Positions 11,053 through 23,247 of a stretch of 64,000 nt of DNA are shown piece by piece. Made by a program: the position numbers and the translations under genes. Numbering within the stretch: position 1 is the first letter of the stretch; each line of letters starts with the position of its first letter. The notes under the pieces were generated by a model, which was given only the letters and a program-made list of their open reading frames with translations, did not search any database and was not told the origin of the DNA. The stretch comes from Bretschneidera sinensis. Taxonomy: Eukaryota; Streptophyta; Magnoliopsida; Brassicales; Akaniaceae. The stretch lies in the NCBI GenBank assembly GCA_023935145.1, contig CM043698.1, positions 144,254,001 through 144,318,000 of the forward strand, given 5' to 3'.

Positions 11053-11663
11053 GCCATATAGTTTAAGTGACTGTCTGGATTCTCTGCATTGATTTTATTA
11101 CTCTGTTGCCTGTTTTTCAGTTGCATATCATGTATTGAAGGCTCAAGTTTAGTGGGTAATAGTGGATTTTATTTTGGGTTGTAATCATTCATTTTTTGCT
11201 CCCCTTCCCCATTTATGATTTTTGTAAAAAATAATAATAATAACCTGTTTGTATCAATGATAGAAGATTGTTGTTTGTGTGTTTCCATACTACATGTAAT
11301 AATTTTGATGAACATAATCTTGGACTAGTTAAATGATCTTCAATATGTTGCAGCAATTTTTGGGTTTCTTCTTTTTGAACATCTTGCTAGGTCAATTATT
11401 TTTGCAGTAATTGTGAAAAAAAAAAGGTTCTTTTTGTTTCCTTCCCATAAGAATAGGATCTTTGTGCAACTTTTTGAGGTTAAAGAACCCAAACAGAAAA
11501 ATGTGAGATCTAAGAATGAACAAATGAAAATAGTTTTTCTAGCTACTCAAAGTGAATACACCAAAGCTATCGTTATCAATCAAAAGTATTTTTGAGTTTG
11601 AGTTCACTAGTTGAGGCGAGATGAAGTAGACCTTAACCGTAATTCATATGAACCGGTACTTGT
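11053..11663 (+). other. 3' flank of the DUF1218 gene
   Basis: Contains the 3' untranslated region. An AATAATAATAATAA stretch near 11230 is a candidate polyadenylation region. A short open frame at 11413-11595 has no recognisable product. The last five bases, CTTGT (11659-11663), are the left target duplication of the next element. Confidence 0.5.
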
Positions 11664-13006
11664 TGTTGTGAGTTTTAAATTACTCGCAAGCGTACGAGTC
11701 GTTTGCAATATAGTGTTGTGCAAGTGCGAGGTCGAATCTACGGGGAATTGCGTTGTAAAAATATAATTTTATCTAAACTAATCTTATTTTAACCTAGTTC
11801 CGAATTGTGAATTGTATTTTTTTGCAAAAGAAATATAAACTTAAATTAAATTGGTTTAAAACAAATGATAAAAAGACACTAAGGTTTCTGAATCCACCCC
11901 ACCAAAGTTAAGCATATATATTCATAAAAATAGTCTATCAAAACATTTCATGAATCCAACATAAAACAAAAAACAACGAATATCTCAATTAAACCAAAAG
12001 CATCCAATGTATCCACTTTTAACAAATCACAAAGGAAATCCAATTTAATCGAAAACGATTCGATGTATCCATCAGATGAAACGCAAGGAATATCCAACAT
12101 AACAATTTAAACACAATCAATCATAAGATTCTACACAAATAATTGACAAAACATTTATACTAAAAAAAACATCATAATTGTATAAACAAAACTGAAACTA
12201 ATATGCCAAACAACAGCGAGGCTTCATCTTCAACCTTAGATAAAGATTTTGGCCACTCATAATCATGAAACCAGAATTCATAATAAAAGTGCTAAACATT
12301 AAACTAAAAAGAAATAAATTACTTTACATGGGAGAAATTCCACTCGCTGTTGGGCGGCACTTCCCCTTGTGGTAGCAAGCCTTCGGGATCCACCAGAATG
12401 CTAGCAGACGTCCACCGGATTACACCAAATGGCCCAGGAATTGCACATCGGATTCCTCCTAAGGGCCCTATGGATTGCTCCTAAAGGCCCTCTGGATTCA
12501 CTTTCTGATGATCTCAGATTTTTCAATGATGCCTAAAGCTGAAGTAGAGTGGGTCTTTATAGGCAAATACCATGAGTGCAATGTGTTTCCAATCCGATGT
12601 AGGATATAGAAATATGTTTCCAACCGATGTGGGATGTGGGATTTAAGCCTTCACATGCCCTTCAAAACTTCTACTCACGCTGAAATCCCGCACAGCCTGA
12701 CTTTTGTCAACTAAAACTGCCATAACTTTCTCTAGAAAAATCATTTTTACGAGCCGTAAAATTCTCCAGAAAATAGACTTCCGGATCTTTCTAAGCATAT
12801 ATGGCTCATCTCCTGGTTCTTCCTGAATCAATACAGTAAAATCCACAAAAATGACTAATCTGCACATGAAATTCTGGCAATTTTAATGAACTCCTTTCCC
12901 AATACTTGTGAACCTGAAAAACAACGAAAACAACTCAAAGTAACAACTTCTTAAGCTAACAAATGTAAATTAAATGGCCAAAATATGCAATATTTAGCAC
13001 TCATCA
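11664..13006 (-). repeat. 3' LTR of the Athila-like element
   Basis: 1,343 bp, matching 16645-17994 throughout with scattered substitutions. The conserved open frame at 12643-12867 is repeated in the other LTR (17632-17835) and is LTR sequence, not an independent gene. Confidence 0.92.
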
Positions 13007-13019
13007 AATACCCCCAAAC
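13007..13019 (-). other. Polypurine tract of the Athila-like element
   Basis: The minus strand reads GTTTGGGGGTATT just before the LTR start TGATGAGTG, the expected plus-strand primer. Confidence 0.8.
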
Positions 13020-14857
13020 TTACATTTTGCTAGTCCCTTAGCAAAACAAAATAAAAAACTAAATGAAAAACAAAGAACACAAAGATAAGTTCATTACTCA
13101 TGGTATCCAAAAATTTAAGGAGTACTCAAAATCACGAAATTCATTCATGAGCAAGCTTAAAAAATCTAAGCCATCTTCACAATGAATAAGAATTTAAAAC
13201 CTAATTACTTACAAGAGGCATGTTAAGACATCACAAGCTTGAATCAGTGTAAAGTAAATTAGCATATACTGATGAGGTTTCCAAATAAGTTCAATGTACA
13301 ATGTTTCCACATCTCAAGATTCACATAATTTCTCATCAGAATAAACAAAGATGGTATAATTTTATTTTATTTTTTCCTCTTTTTTTTCTCTTTTTTTTTA
13401 TAAGGCTCTGCTATGTGTAGTTCCCTTAAGCTTTCTAATTGACCCATGTAACGAGTGTTGATTCAACGACTCCCAAACCAGATGGTTTTAGGGCATTAGG
13501 TGTAAAGACAGCCCTAAAGACTTACTAACTCAAGTCAAGAAGGCTACGAAACTAAACTGTCCTTAATGCTACCAAGCAAAATTTTCACCTTTTGACGTGA
13601 ACACTCACTGCTTATTAAGGCAAGAGGTCCAGTTACTCAGCGAAAAGTTTCGCAATGATCATTATGAATAAAATTCTCACATTTTGACGTGAACACTCAC
13701 TGCTTACTGAGGCAAGAGGTCTAGTTACTCAGTGGAAAGTTTATTGATGATAATCATTTTTTTTTTTTGCCTTTCTATGCCCAAGTGTTAATCCCACAAG
13801 TCATCCAGTTTCAGTTAAGTCAAGGAAACATACATATTGAAATCGCACGTCATACCTCACACAAATATGTGCTAATGTACTCGTGTTAGATTGGCTCAAA
13901 CATGTGACCCATGTAACGAGTGTTGATTCAATGACTCCCAAACCAGATAGTTTTAGGGTGTTAGGTGTAAAGACAGCCCTAAGGACTTACTAACTCGAGT
14001 CAAGAAGGCTACAAAACTAAACTGTCTTTAATGCTACCAAGCAAAATTTTCACATTTTGACCTGAACACTCACTGCTTACTGAGGCAAGAGGTCCAGTTA
14101 CTCAGCGAAAAGTTTCGCAATGATCATTATGAATAAAATTCTCACATTTTGACGTGAACACTCACTGCTTACTGAGGCAAGAGGTCCAGTTACTCAATGG
14201 AAAGTTTATTGATGATGATCATTTTTTTTTTTTGCCTTTCTATGCCAAAGTGTTAATCCCACAAGTCATCCAGTTTCAGTTAAGTCAAGGAAACATACAC
14301 ATTGAAATCGCATGTCATACCTCACACAAATATGTGCTAATGTGCTCGTGTTAGATTGGCTCAAACATGTGAATTCTCAAATGCCTAAAGTAAGTAACTA
14401 AATTTTAAAACTTTATCACCAGATCATGTGTTCAAAATTTTAAACTCACCAATGACACCACATCACAGAAAATGTATAGATCAACCAAAATTTCAAAATA
14501 ACATGAGCATGCATTTACCTTTTTTTTTAATTGAAGAAAAACAACAACTAATTAGGACAAAGTGTGTGGAATGTGTCTCCCATACCCCAAAACTTAAATT
14601 ACATATTGATCCCAATATGTGAATAATATGGAAAGAGCTGACCTGGGATATGGAGAACTATCTGGACTGGTATGGCTCATAACATACCCCCAAACTTGAT
14701 CTGAAGTACGCTTTGTCCCTGAAAAATAAAGACTGGAAAACAAAAAATACTGGAAACAAACATTAATCATAAATATGTAAAATAATAAATAAACAAAAAT
14801 GATAAGCTGTGGAGTGCCTCCCATGAGCGCTAAGTTTAACGTCTTCAGCCAGACCCA
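13020..14857 (-). repeat. Non-coding 3' region with a 465 bp tandem duplication
   Basis: Two head-to-tail copies start with GACCCATGTAACGAGTGTTG at 13441 and 13906; each is about 465 bp. Within each copy a block of roughly 95 bp (around TTTTGACGTGAACACTCACTG) is itself repeated. No protein is encoded. The minus strand near 14830-14857 reads GTTAAACTTAGCGCTCATGG, a sequence type found just after pol in Athila/Tat elements, marking where the pol end was joined after the internal deletion. Confidence 0.85.
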
Positions 14858-15301
14858 ACATTAGTAATCGTGCCCAACTAAACGCTCCACCATCTGATCA
14901 ATAAATGGGAGTGAAAAATGATCCTTAAGTGCGGTACCATTCAACTTACGGTAGTCTAGACACATTCTCCATCTTGACTGCACTCGAGTTGGAACCAACT
15001 CGTCGTCTTTATTTATTACTACTATCAATCTAGCCTGTTTTGGCACGACATGAATCAGGCTCACCCACTCGCTATCAAAGATTGGATAAAGGATCAGAAC
15101 CTTTTGTATAGCTGGGTTGAGCCCTCTTTGTGGCTCCTTCAATGGCTTGGCATTCTCCTCAAAATGTAACTTGTGCATAACCACCGAGGGGCTTATCCCC
15201 TTGATATCTTCAATAGTCCAGCCGATAGCTTCATTGTGCTCTCTTAAAATGTCCAGTAATTTATTCTCTTGAGCATCAACCAAATCTGAAGCTGTAGTCA
15301 C
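14858..15301 (-). pseudogene. N-terminal part of reverse transcriptase (truncated)
   Basis: Athila/Tat-type RT start: EHNEAIGWTIEDIKGISPSV, VMHKLHFEENAKPLKEPQRG, SEWVSLIHVVPKQARL, then RWRMCLDYRKLN and LPFIDQMVERLVGH. The frame stops right after GHDY, before the catalytic YxDD box, and runs into post-pol sequence. So the palm, RNase H and integrase were removed by one internal deletion. Upstream, codons continue in phase through LPDNLKYKFLGPADSLPV and join the gag frame after a one-base shift near 15370-15378, a run of six G. Confidence 0.88.
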
Positions 15302-15321
15302 AGGTAAGGAATCTGCAGGAC

Positions 15322-16458
15322 CTAGGAACTTATACTTAAGATTGTCCGGTAAAGGCTTAAGTTCCTTTTTGGGGGGTTTAAGTGTTGTGTTTCCTCCATC
15401 TCACTGATCTTTTGAGGAGCAGACTCCAAAGTAGCATTTGCTTGCTCAAACAACTTATCCAAATCCAAATCCTCTTCAAATTGAGCAAAGCATGCCTCCA
15501 GGGGGTCCTCAATGCGTGATTCATCCATAGTCTCCTCCGTTTCACTGCTCTTCTGAGGAGCAGACTCCAAGATAACAGTTACTTGCTCACGTAGCTTATC
15601 TAAATCCAAATCCTCTCCAAACTGAGCAAAGCATACCTCCAAAATGTCCTCAGACTCCCCTTCTTTCTTGGGCGCTTGTAATCTCTCAAAATAAGGCGCT
15701 TTAGGTAAAAACAACCTAGGGAGATCCTTAATAATAGGTGTGGCTGTAGATGGCTCAGCATCTCTCTTTTCTTTGTTGCCACTTTCTTGCCTTTGTATAA
15801 GAGTTGATAAATTTCCCTCCGCAAACTGTTTCTTCGGGTTAGGATTGGGTTGACTGAGGAACTTTTTGTTCTCTCCTTCACCCAAGTGACTTGTGATTTG
15901 ACCCATTTGACTTTCTAGCTTGGCAATCACGTGGGTGTTTACTATTGTTGCACTCCTCACTTCACTCATAGATTGGCTAGTCATTTTCATGAAATCATTA
16001 AGAGCGTCCTTCAATGACTGTGAAACCGACACTGGCGCTTGAATGGGAGCTTGGTAAGCGGGTGATGGTGCTGGATAGGCTGAGTGACCATAACTTGAAA
16101 TTGGTGGAGGAAATTCGGGAGGGTATTGATTGTGAGCATGATAAAGGGCTCCTCCCTGATTCATCAGTTGGTTCTGCTCCCATGAAAAATTAGAGTGGTT
16201 CCACCACCCTGGATTGTATGTTTTGGAGTAAGATCCATTTGATTGCCAACAACAGTCATTGAAAGCATTCGTTTGTTCTATGGGATACTCGACAAAAGCC
16301 GGCATTGATGAACAATTCTGTGCTAAATGCATAGGACTAACACAGATGGAACAACTATCAACATTGAATGTATTAGCTGCATTAATGGACTGATCGGTCA
16401 TCCTCATGAAATCCTTGAGGGCATCCTCTAAAGATTGTGAAACCGGTGCTGGATTCAT
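15322..16458 (-). pseudogene. Gag C-terminal region with internal duplications
   Basis: 378 codons. The region CSICVSPMHLAQNCSSMP and a YNPGWWNHSNFSWEQNQ segment identify the gag C-terminal half of Athila/Tat elements. The globular Retrotrans_gag core expected before it is absent, and the first ATG comes only about 160 bp from the primer site. Two duplications are visible: SQSLEDALKDFMRMTDQS against SQSLKDALNDFMKMTSQS, and two acidic units around CFAQFGEDLDLDKL and CFAQFEEDLDLDKL. No protease lies between this part and RT. Coding could in principle be open apart from the late frameshift; whether the product is made is unknown. Confidence 0.85.
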
Positions 16459-16620
16459 CCACGTTTTTGTTCATTTTTTTTAATTCATTTTTTTTGAGAA
16501 ATTGTAAATAAAATAAAATAAATCAAAATTAAAATTAAAATTAAAAAAATTAAAAAAATGCTAACTAAACTAGTAGAAAAATAAAATCAATTCGGACAAA
16601 AATTTCACAAACAAAACAAC

Positions 16621-16638
16621 TCCCCGGCAACGGCGCCA
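16621..16638 (-). other. Primer binding site (tRNA-Asp type)
   Basis: The plus strand reads TCCCCGGCAACGGCGCCA, matching the 3' end of plant tRNA-Asp; the minus strand is its complement, six bases inside the 5' LTR. Confidence 0.85.
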
Positions 16639-16644
16639 AAAATT

Positions 16645-17994
16645 TGTTGTGAGTTTTAAATTACTCGCAAGCGCACGAGTCGTCTGCAATATAGTGTTGT
16701 GCAAGTGCGAGGTCGAATCCATGGGGAATTGCGTTGTAAAAATATAATTTTATCTAAACTAATCTTATTTTAACCTAGTTCCGAATTGTGAATTGTATTT
16801 TTTTGCAAAAGAAATAAAAACTTAAATTAAATTGGTTTAAAACAAATGATAAAAAGACACTAAGGTTTCTGAATCCACCCCACCAAAGTTAAGCATATAT
16901 ATTCATAAAAATAGCCCATCAAAATATTCCATGAATCCAACATAAAACAAAAAACAACGAATATCCCAATTAAACCAAAAGCATCCAATGTACCCGCTTT
17001 TAACAAATCACGAAGGAAATCCAATTTAATCGAAAACGATTCGAAGTATCCATCAGATGAAACACAAGGAATATCCAACAAAACAATTTAAACACAATCA
17101 ATCATAAGATTCTACTCAAATAATTGACAGAACATTTATACTAAAAAAAACATCAGAATTGTATAAACAAAACTGAAACTAATATGCCAAACAACGGCGA
17201 GGCTTCATCTTCAACCTTAGTTAAAGATTCTAGCCACTCATAATCATGAAACCAGAATTCATAATAAAAGTGCGAAACATTAAACTAAAAAGAAATAAAT
17301 TACTTTACATTGGAGAAATTCCACTCGCTGTTGGGCAGCACTTCCCCTTGTGGTAGCAAGCCTTCGGGATCCACCAGAATGCTAGCAGATGTCCACCGGA
17401 TTACACCAAATGGCCCAAGAATTTCACATCGGATTCCTCCTAAGGGCCCTATGGATTGCTCCTAAAGGCCCTCTGGATTCACTTTCTGATGATCTCGGAT
17501 TTTCCGATGATGCCTAAAGCTGAAGTAGAGTGGGTCTTATATAGGCAAATACCACGAGTGCAATGTGTTTCCAATCCGATGTGGGGTGTGAGATATAGAA
17601 ATATGTTTCCAACCGATGTGGGATGTGGGATTTAAGCCTTCACATGCCCTTCAAAACTTCTGCTCACGCTGAAATCCCGCACAGCCTGACCTTTGTCTAC
17701 TAAAACGGCCATAACGTTCTCTAAAAAAATCATTTTTACAAGCCGTAAAATTCTCCAGAAAATAGACTTCCGAATCTTTCTAAGCATATATGGCTCATCT
17801 TCTGGTTCTTCCTGAATCAATACAGTAAAATCCACAAAAATGACTAATCTGCACTTGCAATTCTGGCAATTTTAGTGAACTCATTTCCCAATGCTTGTAA
17901 ACCTGAAAAACAACGAAAAAACTCAAAGTAACAACTTCTTAAGCTAACAAATGTAAATTAAATGGCCAAAATATGCAATATTTGACACTCATCA
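16645..17994 (-). repeat. 5' LTR of the Athila-like element
   Basis: 1,350 bp, next to the tRNA-Asp primer site. Its outer end ATCA is followed directly by the right target duplication CTTGT. Confidence 0.92.
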
Positions 17995-18089
17995 CTTGTG
18001 TTTGATCTACTTGGGTTTATAGAATTAGATTTAGAGTATGTTTGAAATAGATGAATATTATATAATTTATTTATTATTCTATGCTTGTT

Positions 18090-18643
18090 ATATTTGAAAT
18101 ACTAAAAGAAACAATATAATTTATTTTGTAAGCTATTTATTTAAAAGATTTTTTAATATTATAATATTTAAGTTATTTGTTTATGTTGTTGTTTGTGTTT
18201 AATTTCTAAGTTATTTATAATATTTAATTTCATCAATAAAATGATTATTTTTCTATACAATTATAAGCATTTAATTCAATATTTATATATTTTTTTTACT
18301 ATTTTCAACAAAATGGTAAAATAATCAATATATACTTATGAGGCCCATGGGCCGGCACGGCTTAGTAATCATGTGGGCCTTGAACAGTGCCGGGCCAAGA
18401 TTTTTAAACGTACAGCATGGCACAAAAGAGAGAGAGACACGACACGAAAGAGAGGGAGGCACGGCACGATACGACGCGACACGAAAGCACGGTGGGTTAC
18501 CTTGTGTGGGCCATGGACCGGCACAGCAAAAAAGAGAGAGAGACACGACACGAAAGAGAGGGAGGCACGGCACGACACAAAAGTAAGGTAGGTTGTCTTG
18601 TGTGGGCTGTGGACCGGCACGGCACAGCCCACTGCCACCCCTA
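18090..18643 (+). mobile_element. hAT terminal fragment, same family as 1488-8126
   Basis: Parallels 7690-8126: AGTTATTTATAATATTTAA, ATGATTATTTTTCTAT, then GC-rich CACGACACGAAAGAGAG units and the right end ACTGCCACCCCTA. Only this end was found, so the copy is truncated. Several overlapping open frames on both strands (18325-18758) come from the CACGACACGA subterminal repeats and are not genes. Confidence 0.78.
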
Positions 18644-19181
18644 GTTGTGAGCAATGTTCGGCCGAAATGAGAGCTTTAGCCCAAATCGACTGTGCTTCTC
18701 CTTTATTTAAAGGGTGTGCGTTTGCAAAGTGCAAAAAAAAAAAAGTTCTTATTGTCATTTACCAAGCTAAGAGTAAAAAGAAAATAACAAAATAATAATA
18801 ATAGTAGGATGGTTATGAGTTTGAGAGCTTAAACTATTCCACAAACAGATGTGATTCTATTCTATGGCAGTTGGCAGATGAATATGTTCATGTTCCCAAA
18901 CTCTCTTTCCATATTCCAAAATTTTCCAATGAGTCAATGAAACTTTTGTTAAATAATGGCTGAGAATTAGTGCCAGAAGTCATATTCCATCGATTATAAG
19001 CCTTATATGCAATTTTTCAAAGGGGATATATTCCCATGCATTATCAGTGGTATCAATTTCATTGATATTTCTCACTTCAGTGCTGATGTTTTCCCTTTTA
19101 CCAAGCTCTCCCAAATTCTCTGGTAGAGATACAAGATAGATGGGTTCAGTTTGTCAAAGCTTTACACAACACCCTAACGGT
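18644..19181. other. Intergenic DNA, nothing recognised
   Basis: No open frame, repeat or RNA gene could be supported. Confidence 0.5.
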
Positions 19182-19290
19182 CTGTTTGGTTACATGGAAT
19201 TAAAAATTTTAATTGATTTAGGATTACGGATTTATGTAAATTAACTATATATATATATATATATCAATTTAATTAATGCATCCAAACACA
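19182..19290. mobile_element. Short foldback MITE with AT core
   Basis: Left end CTGTTTGGTTACATGGAATT and the complement of the right end CTGTGTTTGGATGCATTAAT form imperfect inverted repeats around a run of alternating AT near 19247-19264. It resembles small PIF/Harbinger-like or hAT-like MITEs. Confidence 0.5.
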
Positions 19291-19461
19291 GCGTGTGATA
19301 ATATCAATGGGTTGCCCACAATGTGCAAAAATGATCAATATGCAGTATCTCACCTTGACTAGGTGTTTCACTGATTTTGGAGGACAAGCATAGATGTGAA
19401 AATTGAAGAAGTTAGATTCGTGTAGTGTTTGATTCAGTCATGCATAGGCAATTTTAGAATT

Positions 19462-20891
19462 TGACATGGGTTAGAGAATATTTCATAATATTTTAGAATA
19501 TTAACGTGATGTGATTTGGTTAAAGTTGTTAGGTGATTTAATCTTTTATTATGCTATTTAGTTTATTATATAAACTCTCCTAAGAATATCTTTATGTATT
19601 CACTTAAACTATTTTCAATAAAATCCTAATAAAGTTTTCTCGAGTTCATTCAAAGTTTCACTGGCGGTTTAACCTTTTCTTCCTGCTCTAAAAGTGAAGA
19701 AATTAATCTCTTAAAATCCTAGCCACTGGTCACCTCTGCAACCCTCTCTTTTTTGGCCAACCACCTCTAAGCAGCCATCTCTTTTTACAGCCAACTACCT
19801 CTTTTTTGGCTAGTCACTTCTTTTTCGGTCAGTTCTTTCTTGCACCTTTTTTCCTTTCTCTTTCTTTCTCCCTCTAATTCTCTCTCTACTTTAAATCTGC
19901 AACTATCTTCACATAATATTTTTCTCTCTTCCAAGTTTTCCCATCTTTGTTTTTTGTTCTCTTCACAACGTTCTTCTTATTCCTCTCTTCTCACCTCCTC
20001 CAAATGGACAGCAAGGGTTATAGGTAATAGCCCTTTTTGGTTTGAAATAAAGATTTTGAAGGGCCGGTCAAAGTAAAGGACTTCAACATCGCATGGTATA
20101 ATGAAAAACTCTCACCAGGATTGTGTTTCTTAGTCGATTGAATCAGCATTTCCCTCTTTGTGATAAGATGAGAAGCTTATAAATACTTTTCGACAAGGTG
20201 GGCAAAAGATTGAATTAAATACCAAGGGAGAATGAAGAAAATCAGTTTCTCTCGCTTGCTTATCTCTTTCCTCGTCACTTCTTTTCTCTTCCTCTCATTT
20301 TATTCTATCTTCATTATTTTTACAAAAATATTCTTACCTTCTGCTCACACTCTTTTGTGCTTGAGCCTTCTCTTCCTCTCTTTCTCCCACATTCTCTTTA
20401 GAATATTTTAATCTCTTTTTATTCTTATCTTTTGCTCGCATTCTTTTGTACTCGAGTTTTTTTATTGTGTTGTACACTCTCAGCGGTGCTCACGCTTTCT
20501 CGTTTGCACTCACGTGGGCTTGGCTATCCTTAATGGTGGCTTGGCATGTATTGATGCATATTACAATTCATAAAGCGAACGGATCGAAGTTGCAATCTAT
20601 TAAAGATCATGCAAATTATAAATTGATGGTGGTGTTCTGGATTACATCTTGCTCGGGTTGAATTTGTAATCAAACTCATGAACATTTTATTAAAATTACC
20701 ATGTGTTTGAGGGGTGACATTAGAGAATATTTCAAAATAATCTAAAATATTAATGTAGTGTGATTTAGTTAGGATTTTTAGGTGATTTAGTTTTTCTATT
20801 ACGCAACTTAGTTTATTATATAAACCCCACCGAAGGGTATTTCTATGTAGTCACTCGACTATTATCAATAAAACCCTAATAAGATTTCTTC
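19462..20891 (+). mobile_element. Small degenerate LTR element
   Basis: Direct terminal repeats of about 180 bp at 19462-19641 and 20715-20891, each starting TGACAT and containing AATATTAA-GT-TGTGATTT-GTTA, GTTTATTATATAAAC and TCAATAAAA-CCTAATAA. The second repeat is preceded by TTTGAGGGG, a likely polypurine tract, giving plus orientation. The internal region is pyrimidine-rich and non-coding. Just before the tract a short frame (20642-20710, LHLARVEFVIKLMNILLK then stop) resembles the end of copia RNase H, which suggests derivation from a Ty1/copia element; that link is weak. Confidence 0.6.
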
Positions 20892-21390
20892 TGTGTGTGA
20901 CTATTGCTTTTGGGAAGCAGAATGTTTAGATTTGTTTTTTTTTTCTATTTTTAAAATACGGTTTTGAAAAACAAGAACAAAAACCAAAATTTTGTTGTTC
21001 TAACTAAAAAAGGATAATTATTATTTTGGAATTTTTTTATTTTTATAAGCTATCTCATTATAACAAGACTACAATTTAACGAGAGAAAATTATATATTAT
21101 CCACTTTTTAAATTGTTTTCTCATTATTTTAAAAACTATTATAAAAAAGATCAAATTAACCAAACTTATTTAGAATATCAGAGAATTGAATTTCAATTTT
21201 CGGAAAGAAAAAAAAAACTTGAATTCCATTTTCCATTTTTTTAATCAAACAACAACATAAAATCATACTTATAAATGTTAGTTCATATCAAATAACTGGA
21301 TAAAGTCTATCACATCCCTTCATAACGAAAAGACTCAAATCCAAATATTTTTAAGTTAGTAAAACTAATCTTTACCAATCCATTTAAACT
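20892..21390. other. Intergenic DNA, nothing recognised
   Basis: AT-rich, with homopolymer runs only. Confidence 0.5.
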
Positions 21391-21683
21391 TTAGATAAAT
21401 TACATTTAGCCACCTGTAATTTGATTTAACCTACGCATAAGTATTCGTAGTTTTAAAATATACAACTACATTCTTAAAATATGCATTTTTCTATGTAAGA
21501 ATACAAATACCTCCTAAAATATACATTAGAATACAGATATCCCCTGGAATATGTATTTTTCAATAAAAGAATACATATTCCTCTCTGAAATATGTTTATT
21601 CAAATGATATTTTTATATTTTAAAACTATGAATTTTTATGTGTAAGTTAAATAAAACTAAAATGAGCTAAATATAATCTACCC
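21391..21683. mobile_element. Foldback MITE, copy 1
   Basis: About 290 bp. The left arm (ATAAATTACATTTAGCCACC ... TTTTAAAATATA) and the complement of the right arm (AGATTATATTTAGCTCATTT ... TTTTAAAATATA) are inverted repeats of roughly 70 bp. The centre has short repeats of the AATACAGATATCCCCTGGAA type. A second copy lies at 23248-23541. Confidence 0.7.
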
Positions 21684-22609
21684 TTAAATTTTTGTTCCAT
21701 TTAGTTTTGCATGTGAAGATATCTAAGCCATAGATAATTGGTACTTTGATGCTGTCAAACAAGGACATACACTTCGATTAAAGCGGAAAAAAAATTCTGG
21801 TAAATCATCTAAAAATGTCAAAAGGCCAACCTCTGCATTATTTTTTTTTTGGTCCATTGTTTCATATTTTTTTATCTATACAATTGAATGTGACATAGTA
21901 CAATTGCACATGCAAGCTTTTAAACAATTTAAGAAATGTTGTAGTGACATATCCCCTCAGCTTTGATTACAGTTTCCACTTGCTCTCTTCACCTGTCTTT
22001 ATTGCCACAATTTCTAGCAGTAGAAGTTAATACTTTTGTGTTGCTAGGTCTTTTCTATTGGACTGCCGTAGGATGGATTGCATTGCTTTTTCTGTAAATA
22101 ATAGTAATTTCACAAACAAAAAATGGGTTAGTATCCGTTTGGCCTAACTTGCTATATTAAAAACAATATTTTTTTTACTTAACATCTGTTTATTGGAAGC
22201 TTCCTTCTTTTGAAAGCTAAACCAAACGATATAGAATCATACAACTAAACCTTTCCTTCAAATTTAGTTTCAGGTTTAAAGTAAATTGGATAATTCCAGC
22301 TCCAATAATATCAATGACTACCCTTTGATAGAGATTATAAAAAGAAAAAACGGTTTATGTCTCATGAAAAACAGAGGTTAATCCGATACCTTAAAAAATA
22401 ATTATTTAGAAAGAATCAAAAGTTTTTAAAAAAATCTTACAAAGAAACTGAATTGATGACATATAATTAAATTGTTTTCATAACTATTTTTTTAAACACA
22501 AAACAGTTTATAACACCTTCTCTGCCACCAAAAAATATTTCAAAAACCATTTTAACAATTATAAACCAAAAGTACCGCTAAACCAAACAATATTGAGGTT
22601 TAGCCTAAC
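21684..22609. other. Intergenic DNA
   Basis: No gene seen. CGTTTGGCCTAA at about 22137 and AAACCAAACGATATAG at about 22220 hint at another decayed MITE, not well enough supported to call. Confidence 0.4.
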
Positions 22610-23155
22610 TATAATTTTGGTTTATACTTGTCAAAATATACTATTTTGTAAAATAATTGTGGAGCTAAAAATGATTTATGTTTGGTAAAACAGATGTTCT
22701 AACACATTTAGTTTGTTCAAAAACTCCATTTCAGATTTTTATTCTTTCTAAAAATAGGTTTTTTTAGAAGTTTTGGCATAACTTTAGTTTCAATTCATGG
22801 TTATCAAAATACAGTTTTTGATAAAAACAATTGTGAAGCTAAAACTATTTTGTGTTTGGTAAAATAGTTGTTCTGGCACAAATTCAGATTTTTAAAAACT
22901 CTTTTTCAACTTTTGCTTCCTTTCAAAAATAGTTTTGTTAAGAGTGTAATTGACCTAACTTCAATTTCATTTTATAATTGTCAAAATACAGTCTTTTGTA
23001 AAATAGTTGTGGAGCTAAAAAATTGTTTTGCATTTGATAAAACAGCTTTGAAATCAACTGTTCAAGTTCTGTCTCTTCAGACACAAATTCGGTTTCTTAA
23101 AAAAAAATATTCATCTTTCGATTCTTTTAAAAATCTTTTTTTAAGTATTTGATCT
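22610..23155. repeat. Degenerate tandem repeat, about 175 bp period
   Basis: Three units are anchored by TCAAAATATACTATTTTGTA near 22632, TCAAAATACAGTTTTTGATA near 22804 and TCAAAATACAGTCTTTTGTA near 22981. Each continues with TTGTG-AGCTAAAA and TTTGGTAAAA(C/T)AG. A related single unit occurs at about 25010-25170. The open frame over 22868-23152 is repeat sequence. Confidence 0.7.
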
Positions 23156-23247
23156 AATTAATTAATATATATTTATAAGATTGCAAAAAAAAAAACAATT
23201 CTAAGCATATATGTGCACGTTATCCCAAAGCATCCCCTATTATTTTT

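Larger units (their letters stand above)
11664..17994 (-). mobile_element. Athila-like LTR retrotransposon, deletion derivative
   Basis: A 6,331 bp element on the minus strand with LTRs of 1,343 and 1,350 bp (TGTTGTGAG ... CACTCATCA on the plus strand) and a perfect 5 bp target duplication, CTTGT, at 11659-11663 and 17995-17999. The primer site matches tRNA-Asp, a hallmark shared by Athila-type elements. Only the gag C-terminal part and the first part of RT remain; protease, the RT catalytic palm, RNase H, integrase and any envelope-like frame are missing. The long non-coding stretch next to the 3' LTR holds tandem duplications. It is a non-autonomous derivative that still moved as a unit, as the intact LTRs and target duplication show. 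Confidence 0.92.

Noticed and set aside
12643..12867. Conserved minus-strand frame, repeated at 17632-17835
   Set aside because: LTR sequence of the Athila-like element; no family resemblance, and conservation follows from LTR duplication.
18325..18758. Overlapping frames on both strands
   Set aside because: Produced by CACGACACGA-type subterminal repeats of the hAT end, with Arg/Thr-biased composition on every strand.
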